33,715 nt of DNA, from contig CAZGDR010000018.1 in assembly GCA_964524755.1 (NCBI GenBank), positions 1 through 33,715 of the forward strand, in the 5' to 3' direction. The stretch comes from JAQVOO01 sp964524755. GTDB lineage: Bacteria > Spirochaetota > Spirochaetia > Sphaerochaetales > Sphaerochaetaceae. This document shows, piece by piece, positions 15,903 through 24,705 of this stretch (positions within the stretch are counted from its first letter, which is position 1; every line of letters begins with the position of its first letter). Under the pieces are notes generated by a model that worked only from the letters and a program-made list of their open reading frames with translations, searched no databases and was not told the DNA's origin. Both the position numbers and the translations under genes were made by a program.

Positions 15903-16765
15903 ATGCTTAAGGTAATTCTCAACGGATGTAGCGGAAGAATGGGGACTGTGCTAACGGAGCTCATTGCAACCATGGACGATATGGAGGTTGTAGCTGGTAT
16001 AGATGTCATGAAAACAGAACGCGAATATCCCATTTTCTCTTCCCTCGAATCGTGCGAGATTGAAGCTGATGTTCTTATTGATTACTCTACTGCCAAATCG
16101 CTTAAAGCATACCTACCTGTAGCCATAGAGCGTAAACTTCCTGTAGTTGTTGCCACGACGGGCTTAGAGGAAGATACCTTAGCTCTCTTAAATCAAGCAG
16201 CCCAGAAAATTGCGGTATTTCGATCGGGGAACATGTCGCTTGGTATTAATCTCATGCAGCAATTACTACAAACCACGACTAAAACCCTCAAAGATGGGTT
16301 CGATGTTGAAATTATTGAAAAGCACCACCGCTACAAAATCGATGCTCCCAGCGGAACAGCTTTGATGCTGGCCGAATCTATCAATGCGGCCCGCAACCAT
16401 TCTTTACGGAATGTGTGTGGTCGAGAAGGTGTCAATGCTCTACGCCAGCACGATGAAATAGGTATTCATGCTCTACGGGGAGGGACTATTGTAGGTGATC
16501 ATGAGGTCTTCTTTGCCGGTCAAGATGAAATAATTTCCATCCGCCATCAGGCCTTTTCTCGCCAAGTCTTTGCTACAGGGTCGGTAGCTGCCGCCCGCTA
16601 CATTGTGCAACAAAACCATGGTCTCTATTCAATGCAAGATATGATAGACGAAGCTGGTGGCGCTCCTACGCTCTCTACTACAGATGATGAAGTGTTGATT
16701 TCTTTGACACATATCCCGCAAGGTTCAACCACCATGAGGAACCTCTATCGAGCATTCACGGAAAA
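15903..16765 (+). CDS. dapB: 4-hydroxy-tetrahydrodipicolinate reductase with C-terminal ACT-like extension (3' end in gap)
   Basis: An NAD(P)H-dependent reductase, the second step of the lysine branch. Residues 1-248 are a complete DapB: the nucleotide-binding NGCSGRMG, VATTGL, SGNMSLGIN, the catalytic EKHHRYKIDAPSGTA with His142 and Lys145, and RGGTIVGDHEVFFAG. A normal DapB ends near GLYSMQDMI. Here the frame continues through a short linker into DEVLISLTHIPQGSTTMRNL and YRAFTE, which read like strand 1 and helix 1 of an ACT domain. The sequence then enters 100 N at codon 288. AAGGAG precedes ATG 15903. It is divergent from dapA and convergent with asd. The enzyme call is secure; the ACT reading is inference. 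Confidence 0.92.
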
Positions 16766-16865
16766 NNNNNNNNNNNNNNNNNNNNNNNNNNNNNNNNNNN
16801 NNNNNNNNNNNNNNNNNNNNNNNNNNNNNNNNNNNNNNNNNNNNNNNNNNNNNNNNNNNNNNNNN
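16766..16865. other. Assembly gap (100 N)
   Basis: Exactly 100 N, usually a placeholder of unknown length. It hides the 3' end of dapB (plus strand) and the last 25-35 codons of asd (minus strand), and could hide more. Confidence 0.98.
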
Positions 16866-17770
16866 GTAGCGTCCCGCCGTATTCTCCCGACATAGACCAA
16901 ATTTTTCCCTTCAGCATCCAAGGCCATAGGATACTGCGCTAACGCCGGATTATCAACAACCTCAATCCCTGGAGCCTGTGAGAGAATGGAGATTACGTGT
17001 TCCCTCTCGTAGGAGTTAGCAAATTCAATATTCAAGGCTTCAGAGTGTCCTCTAAATACAGGAATGCGGACAGCTGTGGGAGAAACAGAGATATGAGGAT
17101 CGAGAATCTTATGAGTTTCATGCACCAGTTTCATCTCTTCCTTGGTATAGCCATTCTCTTCAAAATCATCGATCTGTGGAATAGCATTAAAAGCGATAGG
17201 ATGGGGATATGTTGTAGGCTTTGTAACTTCTCCTTGCAGGAAAGCTTCGCTTTGGGATCGCAACTCTTTAATTGCTGCCACCCCACTGCCTGAAACAGCT
17301 TGATAGGTCGACACAACTACCCGTTTAATCTTGAACAGATCGTGCAAAGGTTTAAGAACGACCAACATTTGAATAGTTGAACAATTGGGATTGGCAATCA
17401 GCCCTTTATGTTCTTGTAAAGCCTGAGAATTTACTTCAGGAATTACTAAAGGAACTCCATCAGTCATGCGCCATTGGCTCGAGTTATCGACTACGATAGC
17501 TCCTTCTTTTTGGGCAATAGGACTTAAGTACTCACTCGCTTGTGAACCGGCACTGAACAACGCTATATCGACATCAGTAAATATACCCTTTCTCGCTTCC
17601 TCAACAAACCACCTCTCTCCTCGGCAGACTATACTTTTACCCACATTCGCCGCAATGTCTAACGGTTTAATTTTCTTAATCGGCAAAGTCGAAGATTCTA
17701 TAATCCCCAACATTTCACTTCCCACAGCGCCAAGGGCTCCTACCACTGCAATACATATAGGTTTTCTCAT
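16866..17770 (-). CDS. asd: Aspartate-semialdehyde dehydrogenase (C-terminus in gap)
   Basis: Makes aspartate semialdehyde from aspartyl phosphate with NADPH, supplying DapA. Visible are the NADP loop VVGALGAVGSEML (Leu in place of the usual Thr in GATGAVG), the catalytic Cys130 in ANPNCSTIQ, the QAVSGSG turn and the acid/base His in PVFRGHSEAL. About 301 residues are present; the family has about 330-340, so the terminal helix is lost in the gap. A perfect -10 TATAAT on the minus strand (17796-17791) lies 20 nt before the ATG, with AAGGG as the SD. Convergent with dapB. Confidence 0.93.
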
Positions 17771-17790
17771 ACTGTCATCCCTTAATCTTG

Positions 17791-17796
17791 ATTATA
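17791..17796 (-). promoter_or_regulatory. asd -10 element
   Basis: Minus-strand TATAAT, with no good -35 at 16-18 bp. The expected start of transcription is about 14 nt before ATG 17770. This suggests asd has its own promoter 98 nt after the topB stop. Confidence 0.4.
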
Positions 17797-17868
17797 CACG
17801 TTTGTAGCATAGAAGGTGAGGGCTTACCGGCCGAGGAGCTGTTGTTCACCGAGCGTCTCCACCTCATA

Positions 17869-20154
17869 CTACTTCTTCTTGCGTCGTTTATCACGCTCTT
17901 TTTTTCGCTTTTCACTGGCTGCTAATAAATCTGCAAACGTAGTGCCTGAATCTGATGCCGGTGGAGCGAACTGTTGATTACCCTGAGGCTTCGAATCTCT
18001 CCTTTGCGGTCTGGCATTCGAGGGTTGTCGGCGTTCTAATTTAGATCTCCGCACAACTTCAACCACAGTTTCCCACTGCTCAGCAGGGAGCTTTACGGCT
18101 TTTGCACTCTTTTTAACGACAACTATCTTTTTGCCACTAGCTGAAGAGGCTGCCATTGGTTTTACCCGTACAGCAACTTTTTTGGCTGCTTCACGAGGTT
18201 GCTTAACCTCAACTCGGCGCTTTACTAAGGCCTCCTCATAACTACACGAGAGCCTTTGACAGATAAAATGGACTTGCCCAAATTCATCCGTCGCTTTTTG
18301 CATCGGAGCACTACAGTAGGGGCATGTTTTTCCATCAGGAAATTGGGGTGAAAATTTCTCTTTATTCGCTTTTACATCCCCCACGAGCGTTTTTGTATTT
18401 TCTTTAATGTCTTCAATAAATTCTTTTGCAGTTTCTTGTCCCTCGGCAATAGCAGCTAAACGATCCTCCCATTGGGCGGTAAGGACCGGCGAACGGAGTT
18501 CAGGAGGAGCTAAACGAACTAACTCACGACCTTTAGGTGTAGGAACTAAAAACTTCCCTTCTCGTTCAATGTAATAATTTTGGATAAGCTTCTCTATAAT
18601 ATCGGCTCGTGTAGCAGAGGTGCCTAAACCGCCCCCCAGTCTCTTTTTCAGGGCAGCATCATCTACAAACCGACCGGCATGTTCCATAGCCGACAAGAGA
18701 GTCGCTTCAGTGTAACGTTCGGGTGGGTTGGTGGTATTTCGACGGGTACGAACAACGCCAACGGTGACCGTTTGATCCACGGCAATATTTTCAGCAAGTG
18801 TATCCGCTACATCTTCCTCGACTACCCTATTTCGACGTCCCACCAGGCGAGCCATATCGCGCCAGCCTTGGCGAACGGGAATAGTTGCCCGTGATAAGAA
18901 GCGGTGATTGGCGACCTCTAACTCCAGCGTTGAACTCTGATAAACATAATCGTTTGAGAGTACTTCCATAAACCGAGTAACTATCAACTCCCACAAAGCG
19001 CGTTCTTCCTTGCTCAATCGCCCTAAATCAACCCGTTGTTCGGTAGGAATGATGGCATGGTGATCAGTTACTCCACTCTCCATCACAAATCGATCCATAT
19101 CTTCTCTATAGCCGTGATCGATATAAAGAGATGCTACTTGTCCAAAAGGAGTCGCTTCTAAAGCCTGTAATCGCCCTTTTAGGGTGGGTACAATATCTTG
19201 TGTAATATACCGACTATCGGTTCGAGGATACGTTACAATTTTATATCTTTCATACAATCGTTGTAAAATGTCTAACGTATCCTTAGCCGAAAAGGAGAGC
19301 TGCAGATTGGCATCACGTTGTAATTCAGTTAAATCATAGGCTAATGGGGGCTGCTCAACTTTCTCAACCGTCTTAACGGACACAATCTTTCCGTTCTGAT
19401 CTTTAATGGCCTCAGTAATCTGGTTAGCCAACTCCTCGGTCGATATCCGTATTGAACCTTCACTATCTTGATACGAGGCACTGAATCCACCAAAGTCAGC
19501 ACGGATAGTCCAATAAAAACCTCCTGAGAAAGCCTCAATTTCATCTTCTCGTTCGGTCATTAAAGCTAACGTGGGGGTCTGGACACGCCCAGCTGAAAGC
19601 CTGGCATCATAACGACACGTCAGAGCCCGTGTTACGTTCATCCCTACATACCAGTCGGCAGTTGCTCGAGCTTCTGCTGCTGCAAAGAGGTTTTCATACA
19701 AGGCCCCTTCTTTTAGTTTTTCAAAACCCTGTTTTATAGCTGCATCGGTTTGGCTACTGATCCATAACCGTTTAACGGCTTTGTCCCAACCGGCAACCTT
19801 CATGATCCAACGTGCGACTAACTCCCCTTCACGACCTGCATCGGTCGCGATAATCAAGGTGTCAATATCGGGGCGGCGCAGTAAAGACTCCACCACTTTG
19901 TATTGGTCAGCGGTCTGCTCCATCACCGTCTGTTTGAGAGTCTTAGGTAACATAGGTAAGTCTTCCAGAGACCAGCGCCTATATCGCCCATCATAATCGG
20001 CAGGTTGCGCTAATTCGATTAAATGTCCTAACGCCCAGGTTACAACGTATTGCTCCCCTTCACTATAACCTCGCTCTCGTTTTCGACAGCCTAGTACGCG
20101 AGCCAACTCACGTCCTACACTCGGTTTTTCAGCTAATACCAACTGCTTACTCAT
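17869..20154 (-). CDS. topB: DNA topoisomerase III (type IA)
   Basis: A type IA topoisomerase that relaxes or decatenates DNA. The 761-residue product has a Toprim domain at the start (Glu9 in LAEKPSVG; Asp105, Glu109 and Glu111 around DAGREGE), the DARLSAGRVQTPTL segment near 183-196, and the catalytic Tyr309 in TYPRTDSRYIT. A C-terminal zinc-finger repeat (CPYC...CQRLSC, about 620-650) is followed by a long lysine/arginine-rich low-complexity tail ending KKERDKRRKKK, probably for DNA binding. The combination is the TopB form of Firmicutes and many spirochaetes. SD GGGGAG precedes ATG 20154. A TTGCTA-17-TATAGT promoter lies upstream, back-to-back with the ferredoxin promoter. Confidence 0.93.
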   Translation of the reverse strand: MSKQLVLAEKPSVGRELARVLGCRKRERGYSEGEQYVVTWALGHLIELAQPADYDGRYRRWSLEDLPMLPKTLKQTVMEQTADQYKVVESLLRRPDIDTLIIATDAGREGELVARWIMKVAGWDKAVKRLWISSQTDAAIKQGFEKLKEGALYENLFAAAEARATADWYVGMNVTRALTCRYDARLSAGRVQTPTLALMTEREDEIEAFSGGFYWTIRADFGGFSASYQDSEGSIRISTEELANQITEAIKDQNGKIVSVKTVEKVEQPPLAYDLTELQRDANLQLSFSAKDTLDILQRLYERYKIVTYPRTDSRYITQDIVPTLKGRLQALEATPFGQVASLYIDHGYREDMDRFVMESGVTDHHAIIPTEQRVDLGRLSKEERALWELIVTRFMEVLSNDYVYQSSTLELEVANHRFLSRATIPVRQGWRDMARLVGRRNRVVEEDVADTLAENIAVDQTVTVGVVRTRRNTTNPPERYTEATLLSAMEHAGRFVDDAALKKRLGGGLGTSATRADIIEKLIQNYYIEREGKFLVPTPKGRELVRLAPPELRSPVLTAQWEDRLAAIAEGQETAKEFIEDIKENTKTLVGDVKANKEKFSPQFPDGKTCPYCSAPMQKATDEFGQVHFICQRLSCSYEEALVKRRVEVKQPREAAKKVAVRVKPMAASSASGKKIVVVKKSAKAVKLPAEQWETVVEVVRRSKLERRQPSNARPQRRDSKPQGNQQFAPPASDSGTTFADLLAASEKRKKERDKRRKKK

Positions 20155-20196
20155 GGCATAATCTCCCCAAAGCTTTGAAGTTTCATCATCTTTTCG

Positions 20197-20225
20197 ACTA
20201 TACCGTGAAGGGGATTCTCTAGCAA
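20197..20225 (-). promoter_or_regulatory. topB promoter
   Basis: On the minus strand TTGCTA (20225-20220), 17 bp, then TATAGT (20202-20197). The leader to ATG 20154 is about 36 nt. Confidence 0.55.
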
Positions 20226-20228
20226 GCC

Positions 20229-20257
20229 TTGACGTCCATTGCAGATGGGTATATAGT
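20229..20257 (+). promoter_or_regulatory. Ferredoxin promoter
   Basis: TTGACG (20229-20234), 17 bp, TATAGT (20252-20257). Its -35 lies 3 bp from the topB -35 on the other strand, so the two polymerase sites overlap physically. Confidence 0.65.
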
Positions 20258-20288
20258 CAAACGCGTATAAAAATCTAAGGAGTCTACT

Positions 20289-20456
20289 ATGGCTTACAAA
20301 ATTACCGACGCGTGTGTAGCATGCGGTTCCTGTCTCCCTGAATGCCCAGTTGAGGCTATTTCAGAAGGCGATATTTATGTCATCGATGCTGAACTCTGCA
20401 TCGACTGTGGTGCATGCGTTGATGCATGTCCCTCAGGAGCTATTATTCCTGATTAA
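20289..20456 (+). CDS. Small 2[4Fe-4S] ferredoxin
   Basis: A 55-residue clostridial-type electron carrier of the cytoplasm. The translation starts MAYKITDACVACGSCLPECP and later has CIDCGACVDACPSGAIIPD. Each half has the CxxCxxCxxxCP pattern binding one 4Fe-4S cluster. The length and acidity are typical. AAGGAG at about 20277-20282 is the SD. It is monocistronic, with a good promoter and a textbook terminator. Such ferredoxins serve pyruvate:ferredoxin oxidoreductase, hydrogenases and similar enzymes, implying fermentative anaerobic metabolism; no partner enzyme is in the window. Confidence 0.97.
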   Translation: MAYKITDACVACGSCLPECPVEAISEGDIYVIDAELCIDCGACVDACPSGAIIPD

Positions 20457-20484
20457 CAGGAGTGCACCACTGCGTGCGTTAAGA

Positions 20485-20511
20485 AGGCAGCTCGCTTGAG
20501 CTGTCTTTTTT
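20485..20511 (+). terminator. Rho-independent terminator of the ferredoxin gene
   Basis: AGGCAGCTC (20485-20493) and GAGCTGTCT (20498-20506), with a GCTT loop and one G-U pair, are followed by a T-run to 20511. Confidence 0.9.
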
Positions 20512-20539
20512 ATTTTAATACTCACAAAGGAGTACCTAA

Positions 20540-21166
20540 TTGGGTGGCATAACCATGATTGGAGCAGTCATTGCAGCATCTCTACTGGGCTGTATGGGCT
20601 TCAGATTAGAACGTGTTATAGGTTTTATTCGCATTACTACTGTCACCCTCATAACTACCCTTTTTATTATAGCTTTTTATTATCATTCCCCCACCTTTAT
20701 GGAAATGATCATGCAGGCCAATACGTTTAAAGCCCTGCAGAAACTCCTGCTTAGCCCAAAACTACTCTTCCGTATGATGGCAGGCGGAGCAGGTATAGCT
20801 CTGGCTATCCTCCTCCAATTAAAATTCCCCCGGCTAGGTAATTCAATTAGTACTTTCCTCCTCTTTGCTTTTGCCACTGGGCTGTTATTCATCACCTCCA
20901 ACAGGACATATACCCTATCAATGATTCTCTTTATAATGAGTATAGTGGGTGGAGGAGCTTTGCTGTTGCGACTCTACAAGAGAGCCTTATTCAGCATATG
21001 GACTACAGCCTTAACAGGTGGGATCATAGTAGCGCTGTTATTTACTCAATTTTACTATTTGCCAGGGTGGTTATTTGTTATCCTAGCTCTCATATTTTCC
21101 AGTACTGGACTTCTCATCCAACGAAGTGCTTGGAAAAAGACTCTGTCCAAGGAGGAGATACTATGA
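20540..21166 (+). CDS. Polytopic membrane protein of unknown function, upstream of xseA
   Basis: Not recognised. A 208-residue protein with about six hydrophobic segments (near 5-20, 30-48, 78-92, 102-118, 124-142, 155-190) and a basic C-terminus. The start is taken as TTG 20540 because AAAGGAG ends 7 nt before it; the next in-frame start, ATG 20555, would be 22 nt from that SD. The stop overlaps the xseA ATG (ATGA), and an SD for xseA (AAGGAGG) lies in its last codons, so it is co-translated with the exonuclease VII genes. No conserved charged motif suggests a transporter or enzyme family. Confidence 0.7.
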   Translation: MGGITMIGAVIAASLLGCMGFRLERVIGFIRITTVTLITTLFIIAFYYHSPTFMEMIMQANTFKALQKLLLSPKLLFRMMAGGAGIALAILLQLKFPRLGNSISTFLLFAFATGLLFITSNRTYTLSMILFIMSIVGGGALLLRLYKRALFSIWTTALTGGIIVALLFTQFYYLPGWLFVILALIFSSTGLLIQRSAWKKTLSKEEIL

Positions 21167-22389
21167 ATACATTGTTTGAAGACCACATATTCTCCGTCGA
21201 AGACCTCACTACCCTTATAAAACAAACCCTAGAGGGGTCTTTTTATGGATTAACCGTAGAGGGGGAAGTCTCTAACTTTCGCCCCGCAGCAAGTGGCCAC
21301 TGGTATTTCCAACTGAACGATCAGGATGCCTCTATACAGGGGGTAATGTTTAAATCAAAAAGTTGGCGCGTCCCAACTATTCCTAAAGATGGGGATCGCG
21401 TTATAGTTACCGGCAATATTTCTGTCTATGCCAAACGAGGGGTGTATCAAATCATCTGTGAAACGATGAAGCCAGCCGGGGCAGGAGATCTGTTAGCCTT
21501 ACTAGAACAGCGTAAAAGAGCTTTTGCCGCAGCAGGCTACTTTGATGCGGAACGCAAGCGCCCTTTACCTAGTTACCCCAAACGTGTTGGCGTGGTAACC
21601 AGCCCTACAGGGGCTGCCATTCGCGATATCCTCCAAGTTCTTAAACGACGAAACCCAACCATCGATATTGTGATTCTTCCAGCTGTGGTACAAGGGGAGA
21701 GTGCCGGAACCCAAATTGCAGCTCAAATTGAAACTGCTAATCGCTTTAAATTGGCCGATGTACTCATCATAGGCCGCGGAGGCGGTTCTCTTGAGGACCT
21801 CCTTCCCTTCAGTGAAGAGCGTGTCATCAAGGCCATTGTTGCTTCTGAAATCCCTATTATCAGTGCCGTTGGGCACGAGATTGATTGGGCTTTAAGCGAT
21901 TATGCGGCTGATGTACGCGCTCCAACCCCTTCAGCAGCTGCCGAACTAGTCAGTCCTTCTCTAGCGGAAATTCTCAAGAATTATACTACAGCAGTGCAGT
22001 CTATGGCTCACCTTATGCATACTCGCATACACTCAACTAAGAGTCGTTTAGCTCTATTCACTCCCGAGCGCATGTCAGAATATTTTACTCGCCGCTTGGA
22101 GCAAGCCCATCTGCGCACCGACGATAACCGTGAACAGATGAGGCATAGTATGGGTGAAAAACTCCGTTTGAGTACTTCGAGGTTAGCCCTTTTACAGAGC
22201 CAACTCGAAACATTATCGCCCTTATCTGTGTTACAGCGAGGCTATGCTATCGTCACCCATGGCTCCAAGGCAACTATTGTTTCCAATGCTTCCCAGTTAA
22301 CTGAAAATAAGAATATTACAATCCGCTTTGCTAATGGCTCTGTGGATGCACTGACTAAAAAAGTATATCCCGAGGAGGTTCACCCATGA
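21163..22389 (+). CDS. xseA: Exodeoxyribonuclease VII large subunit
   Basis: The catalytic subunit of exonuclease VII, which degrades single-stranded DNA in both directions. The 408-residue product has an N-terminal OB fold (VEGEVSNFRPAASGHWYFQL, about 30-100), then the conserved core with VGVVTSPTGAAIRDI, IIGRGGGSLEDLLPFSEE, ISAVGHEIDWALSDYAADVRAPTP and a coiled-coil C-terminal region closing with LSPLSVLQRGYAIV. ATG 21163 overlaps the preceding stop by 4 nt and follows AAGGAGG. The stop overlaps xseB by 4 nt. Confidence 0.95.
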   Translation: MNTLFEDHIFSVEDLTTLIKQTLEGSFYGLTVEGEVSNFRPAASGHWYFQLNDQDASIQGVMFKSKSWRVPTIPKDGDRVIVTGNISVYAKRGVYQIICETMKPAGAGDLLALLEQRKRAFAAAGYFDAERKRPLPSYPKRVGVVTSPTGAAIRDILQVLKRRNPTIDIVILPAVVQGESAGTQIAAQIETANRFKLADVLIIGRGGGSLEDLLPFSEERVIKAIVASEIPIISAVGHEIDWALSDYAADVRAPTPSAAAELVSPSLAEILKNYTTAVQSMAHLMHTRIHSTKSRLALFTPERMSEYFTRRLEQAHLRTDDNREQMRHSMGEKLRLSTSRLALLQSQLETLSPLSVLQRGYAIVTHGSKATIVSNASQLTENKNITIRFANGSVDALTKKVYPEEVHP

Positions 22390-22616
22390 GCTACGAAAAA
22401 GATATAGAGAGAATGGAAGAGATTACCCAAAAATTAAAAAGTAATGAGACCCCACTTGCTGAAGCTATTGCCTTATTTGAAGAGGGAGTGACCCTTGCTC
22501 GTACGGTGGAAAAACAGCTCTCTGAAATTGAACGCAAGGTTGAAATATTGCTCGATCAAAATGGGACTGACGAGCCTCAGTTAACTCCTTTTAGCGATGA
22601 AGCAGATCCTTCATAA
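22386..22616 (+). CDS. xseB: Exodeoxyribonuclease VII small subunit
   Basis: A 76-residue helical hairpin that binds the coiled coil of XseA. YEKDIERMEEITQKL, the SNETPLAEAIALFEEGVTLA segment and CEKQL-type spacing (here TVEKQLSEIERKVEIL) are standard. ATG 22386 overlaps the xseA stop (ATGA), with GAGGAGG upstream. An acidic tail follows the conserved part. Confidence 0.95.
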   Translation: MSYEKDIERMEEITQKLKSNETPLAEAIALFEEGVTLARTVEKQLSEIERKVEILLDQNGTDEPQLTPFSDEADPS

Positions 22617-22625
22617 CCCGCTTGG

Positions 22626-22654
22626 TTGCTTCGAAGGCATTCACTTTGTATACT
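22626..22654 (+). promoter_or_regulatory. purU promoter
   Basis: TTGCTT (22626-22631), 17 bp, TATACT (22649-22654). The expected leader is about 34 nt. Confidence 0.55.
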
Positions 22655-22694
22655 GGTGTGCAATTAACGGTAGTCTTTAAGGGAGTTTTCCTCT

Positions 22695-23555
22695 ATGAAC
22701 AAAATTATTTTCCTCATTCAATGTTCTGATCGTAAAGGGCTATTAGCTAAAATATCTGACTATTTTTATAGCCAAGGTTACAATATTCTCCACTGCCAGC
22801 AACACTCTGATACCCGAGCTCAACGCTATTACATGCGTATAGAACTCGATCTGGCTGATCTTATATCCACCCGCAAGACATTACAGGACGACTTTGCTAA
22901 ATTTGCTAAAACACTTGAATTAACTTGGGAGTGTCACTTTACCGATTATCGTAACCGTGTTGCAATTCTGGTTTCTAAACCAAGCCACTGCCTTTTTGAC
23001 CTGTTAAGCCGTCAACATGAAGGTGACTTAGTGTGTGATATTCCCCTGATCATCAGCAATCATCCCGATTTAGAATATATCGCCGATCAGTTCAGGATTC
23101 CTTACTACTACCTTCCTATCGCTAAAGGCCGTAAGGTTGAACAAGAGGCTGAAATTCAGGAGTTACTCATAAAGCATGATATTGATTTAGTGGTATTAGC
23201 CCGCTATATGCAAATACTCACCCCCCCCTTCACCCATAAGTGGGCAGGAAAGATCATCAACATCCACCACGCTTTTCTTCCCGCCTTCCAAGGGGCTAAT
23301 CCCTACATGCGGGCCTATGAACGTGGCGTTAAAATGATTGGAGCCACAGCACATTACGCCTCTGAAGATTTAGATCAAGGCCCTATCATCGAGCAAGATG
23401 TGGTACGCGTCAATCATGAATTGAGCCCCGCAGGGCTCAAGAAGATTGGCAAGGATGTTGAACGGCAAGTTCTTTCACGGGCCGTACAAGCCCATCTAGA
23501 ACACCGTATTATTATGTTCGACAATCGGACGATTGTGTTTAATGCTGAGTACTAA
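22695..23555 (+). CDS. purU: Formyltetrahydrofolate deformylase
   Basis: Hydrolyses 10-formyl-THF to THF and formate, balancing one-carbon pools and supplying formate. The 286-residue product has an N-terminal ACT domain (IIFLIQCSDRKGLLAKISDYF, to about 80) and a C-terminal formyltransferase-fold hydrolase domain with RVAILVSKPSHCLFDLL, IISNH, the INIHHAFLPAFQGANPY motif (catalytic Asn-His region) and GATAHYASEDLDQGPIIEQD with the catalytic Asp. GGGAG lies 9 nt before the ATG. Its 3' end overlaps the convergent aminopeptidase gene by 17 nt. Confidence 0.94.
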   Translation: MNKIIFLIQCSDRKGLLAKISDYFYSQGYNILHCQQHSDTRAQRYYMRIELDLADLISTRKTLQDDFAKFAKTLELTWECHFTDYRNRVAILVSKPSHCLFDLLSRQHEGDLVCDIPLIISNHPDLEYIADQFRIPYYYLPIAKGRKVEQEAEIQELLIKHDIDLVVLARYMQILTPPFTHKWAGKIINIHHAFLPAFQGANPYMRAYERGVKMIGATAHYASEDLDQGPIIEQDVVRVNHELSPAGLKKIGKDVERQVLSRAVQAHLEHRIIMFDNRTIVFNAEY

Positions 23556-24654
23556 AATTTAGATCACTAAAGGCCTTATGTACAAAAACGCCGTCTTTAC
23601 GAATCAACTGGCCATCTATCCAAATCTCACCCCCACCAAACTCAGGGGTTTGAATTTGCACCAAATCCCAGTGAACTGCACTTCGATTACCGTTATCACA
23701 ATCTTCATAAGCATTCCCAGGGGTAAAATGGATAGAGCCGGCAATTTTTTCATCAAAGAGGGTGTTATCCATGGCAAAGGTAATCTTTGGATTACATCCC
23801 AGAGCAAATTCACCAAAGTAGCGTGCTCCTTCATCTGTATCTAGAATAGCGGTGAGGGCATGGGTGTCATCGGCCGTAGCTTCTACTATTTTGCCTTTAT
23901 GCATAGTGAACGAGACGTCGGAAAAACAATGGCCGTTATAGGTCGAAGGAGTGTTGTAGGTGATCGTACCTTCCACACTATCTCGGATGGGGCAGGAATA
24001 GATTTCACCATCGGGTATGTTCATCTTTCCCGCACACGGGATAGCCCCCATCCCTTTAATAGAGAACGTTAAGTCGGTTCCCTGAGCAATGATGTGAACC
24101 TTGTCCGCAGTATCGAGAAAAGCTTTGGCTTTTTGCATCGCTTTTCCCATGGCTTCGTAATCGACTTCGGTGGTAACTTTATAGAAAAAATCTTCAAATT
24201 CGTGCATAGACATTGAAGCTTGATAAGCCATCAATTGTGTAGGATAGCGCAAGACAACCCATTTAGTATCTGAAATGCGAATATCATGATGCACAGGGGT
24301 ATTATAGGAGTGCATGTAGGTAGTGTAGGCGCTGCCTAGGCTCGCCATCTCACGTGGGTTCACAATACCTCGAATTCCAATAAATGCATCCATTTTTTGC
24401 ATGCGATATGCATCACAATCGGCCCAAGCCGCTAAGCTTGCTTCGGTTGCCCCTTCAATTAAGGCCCGTTCGAGTTGGATAGTGGTCATATGCACTTGCG
24501 GCTGGCCTCCTGCTTCATAGACAGCTCGAACTAGTTCTTCAACCATATGCGGTGGAACATCTACAGCATTAATTAAACAGTTCTCACCGGGTTGAAGACG
24601 GACCGAATATTGAACCAATAAACGGGCTAAATCACGTTCTTTAGGGTTATGCAT
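23539..24654 (-). CDS. Aminopeptidase, metallopeptidase family M29
   Basis: A cytoplasmic two-metal aminopeptidase of the AmpS/T group. The 371-residue product has an N-terminal substrate domain (LARLLVQYSVRLQPGENCLI) and a C-terminal domain with the M29 ligands: Glu in NIPDGEIYSCP, Glu in FGEFALGCNP, His in AGSIHFTPGNAYEDC and His/Asp in AVHWDLVQI. The length is slightly under the usual 400-410, lost mostly in the N-terminal half. SD AAGGAAGGA precedes ATG 24654. It lies downstream of the pseudouridine synthase with 51 nt between, so they may be co-transcribed. Confidence 0.9.
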   Translation of the reverse strand: MHNPKERDLARLLVQYSVRLQPGENCLINAVDVPPHMVEELVRAVYEAGGQPQVHMTTIQLERALIEGATEASLAAWADCDAYRMQKMDAFIGIRGIVNPREMASLGSAYTTYMHSYNTPVHHDIRISDTKWVVLRYPTQLMAYQASMSMHEFEDFFYKVTTEVDYEAMGKAMQKAKAFLDTADKVHIIAQGTDLTFSIKGMGAIPCAGKMNIPDGEIYSCPIRDSVEGTITYNTPSTYNGHCFSDVSFTMHKGKIVEATADDTHALTAILDTDEGARYFGEFALGCNPKITFAMDNTLFDEKIAGSIHFTPGNAYEDCDNGNRSAVHWDLVQIQTPEFGGGEIWIDGQLIRKDGVFVHKAFSDLNFSTQH

Positions 24655-24705
24655 ACACGTGTATCCTTCCTTTTTAAGAAATTAGTATACAGGCAGTATA
24701 GCGTT

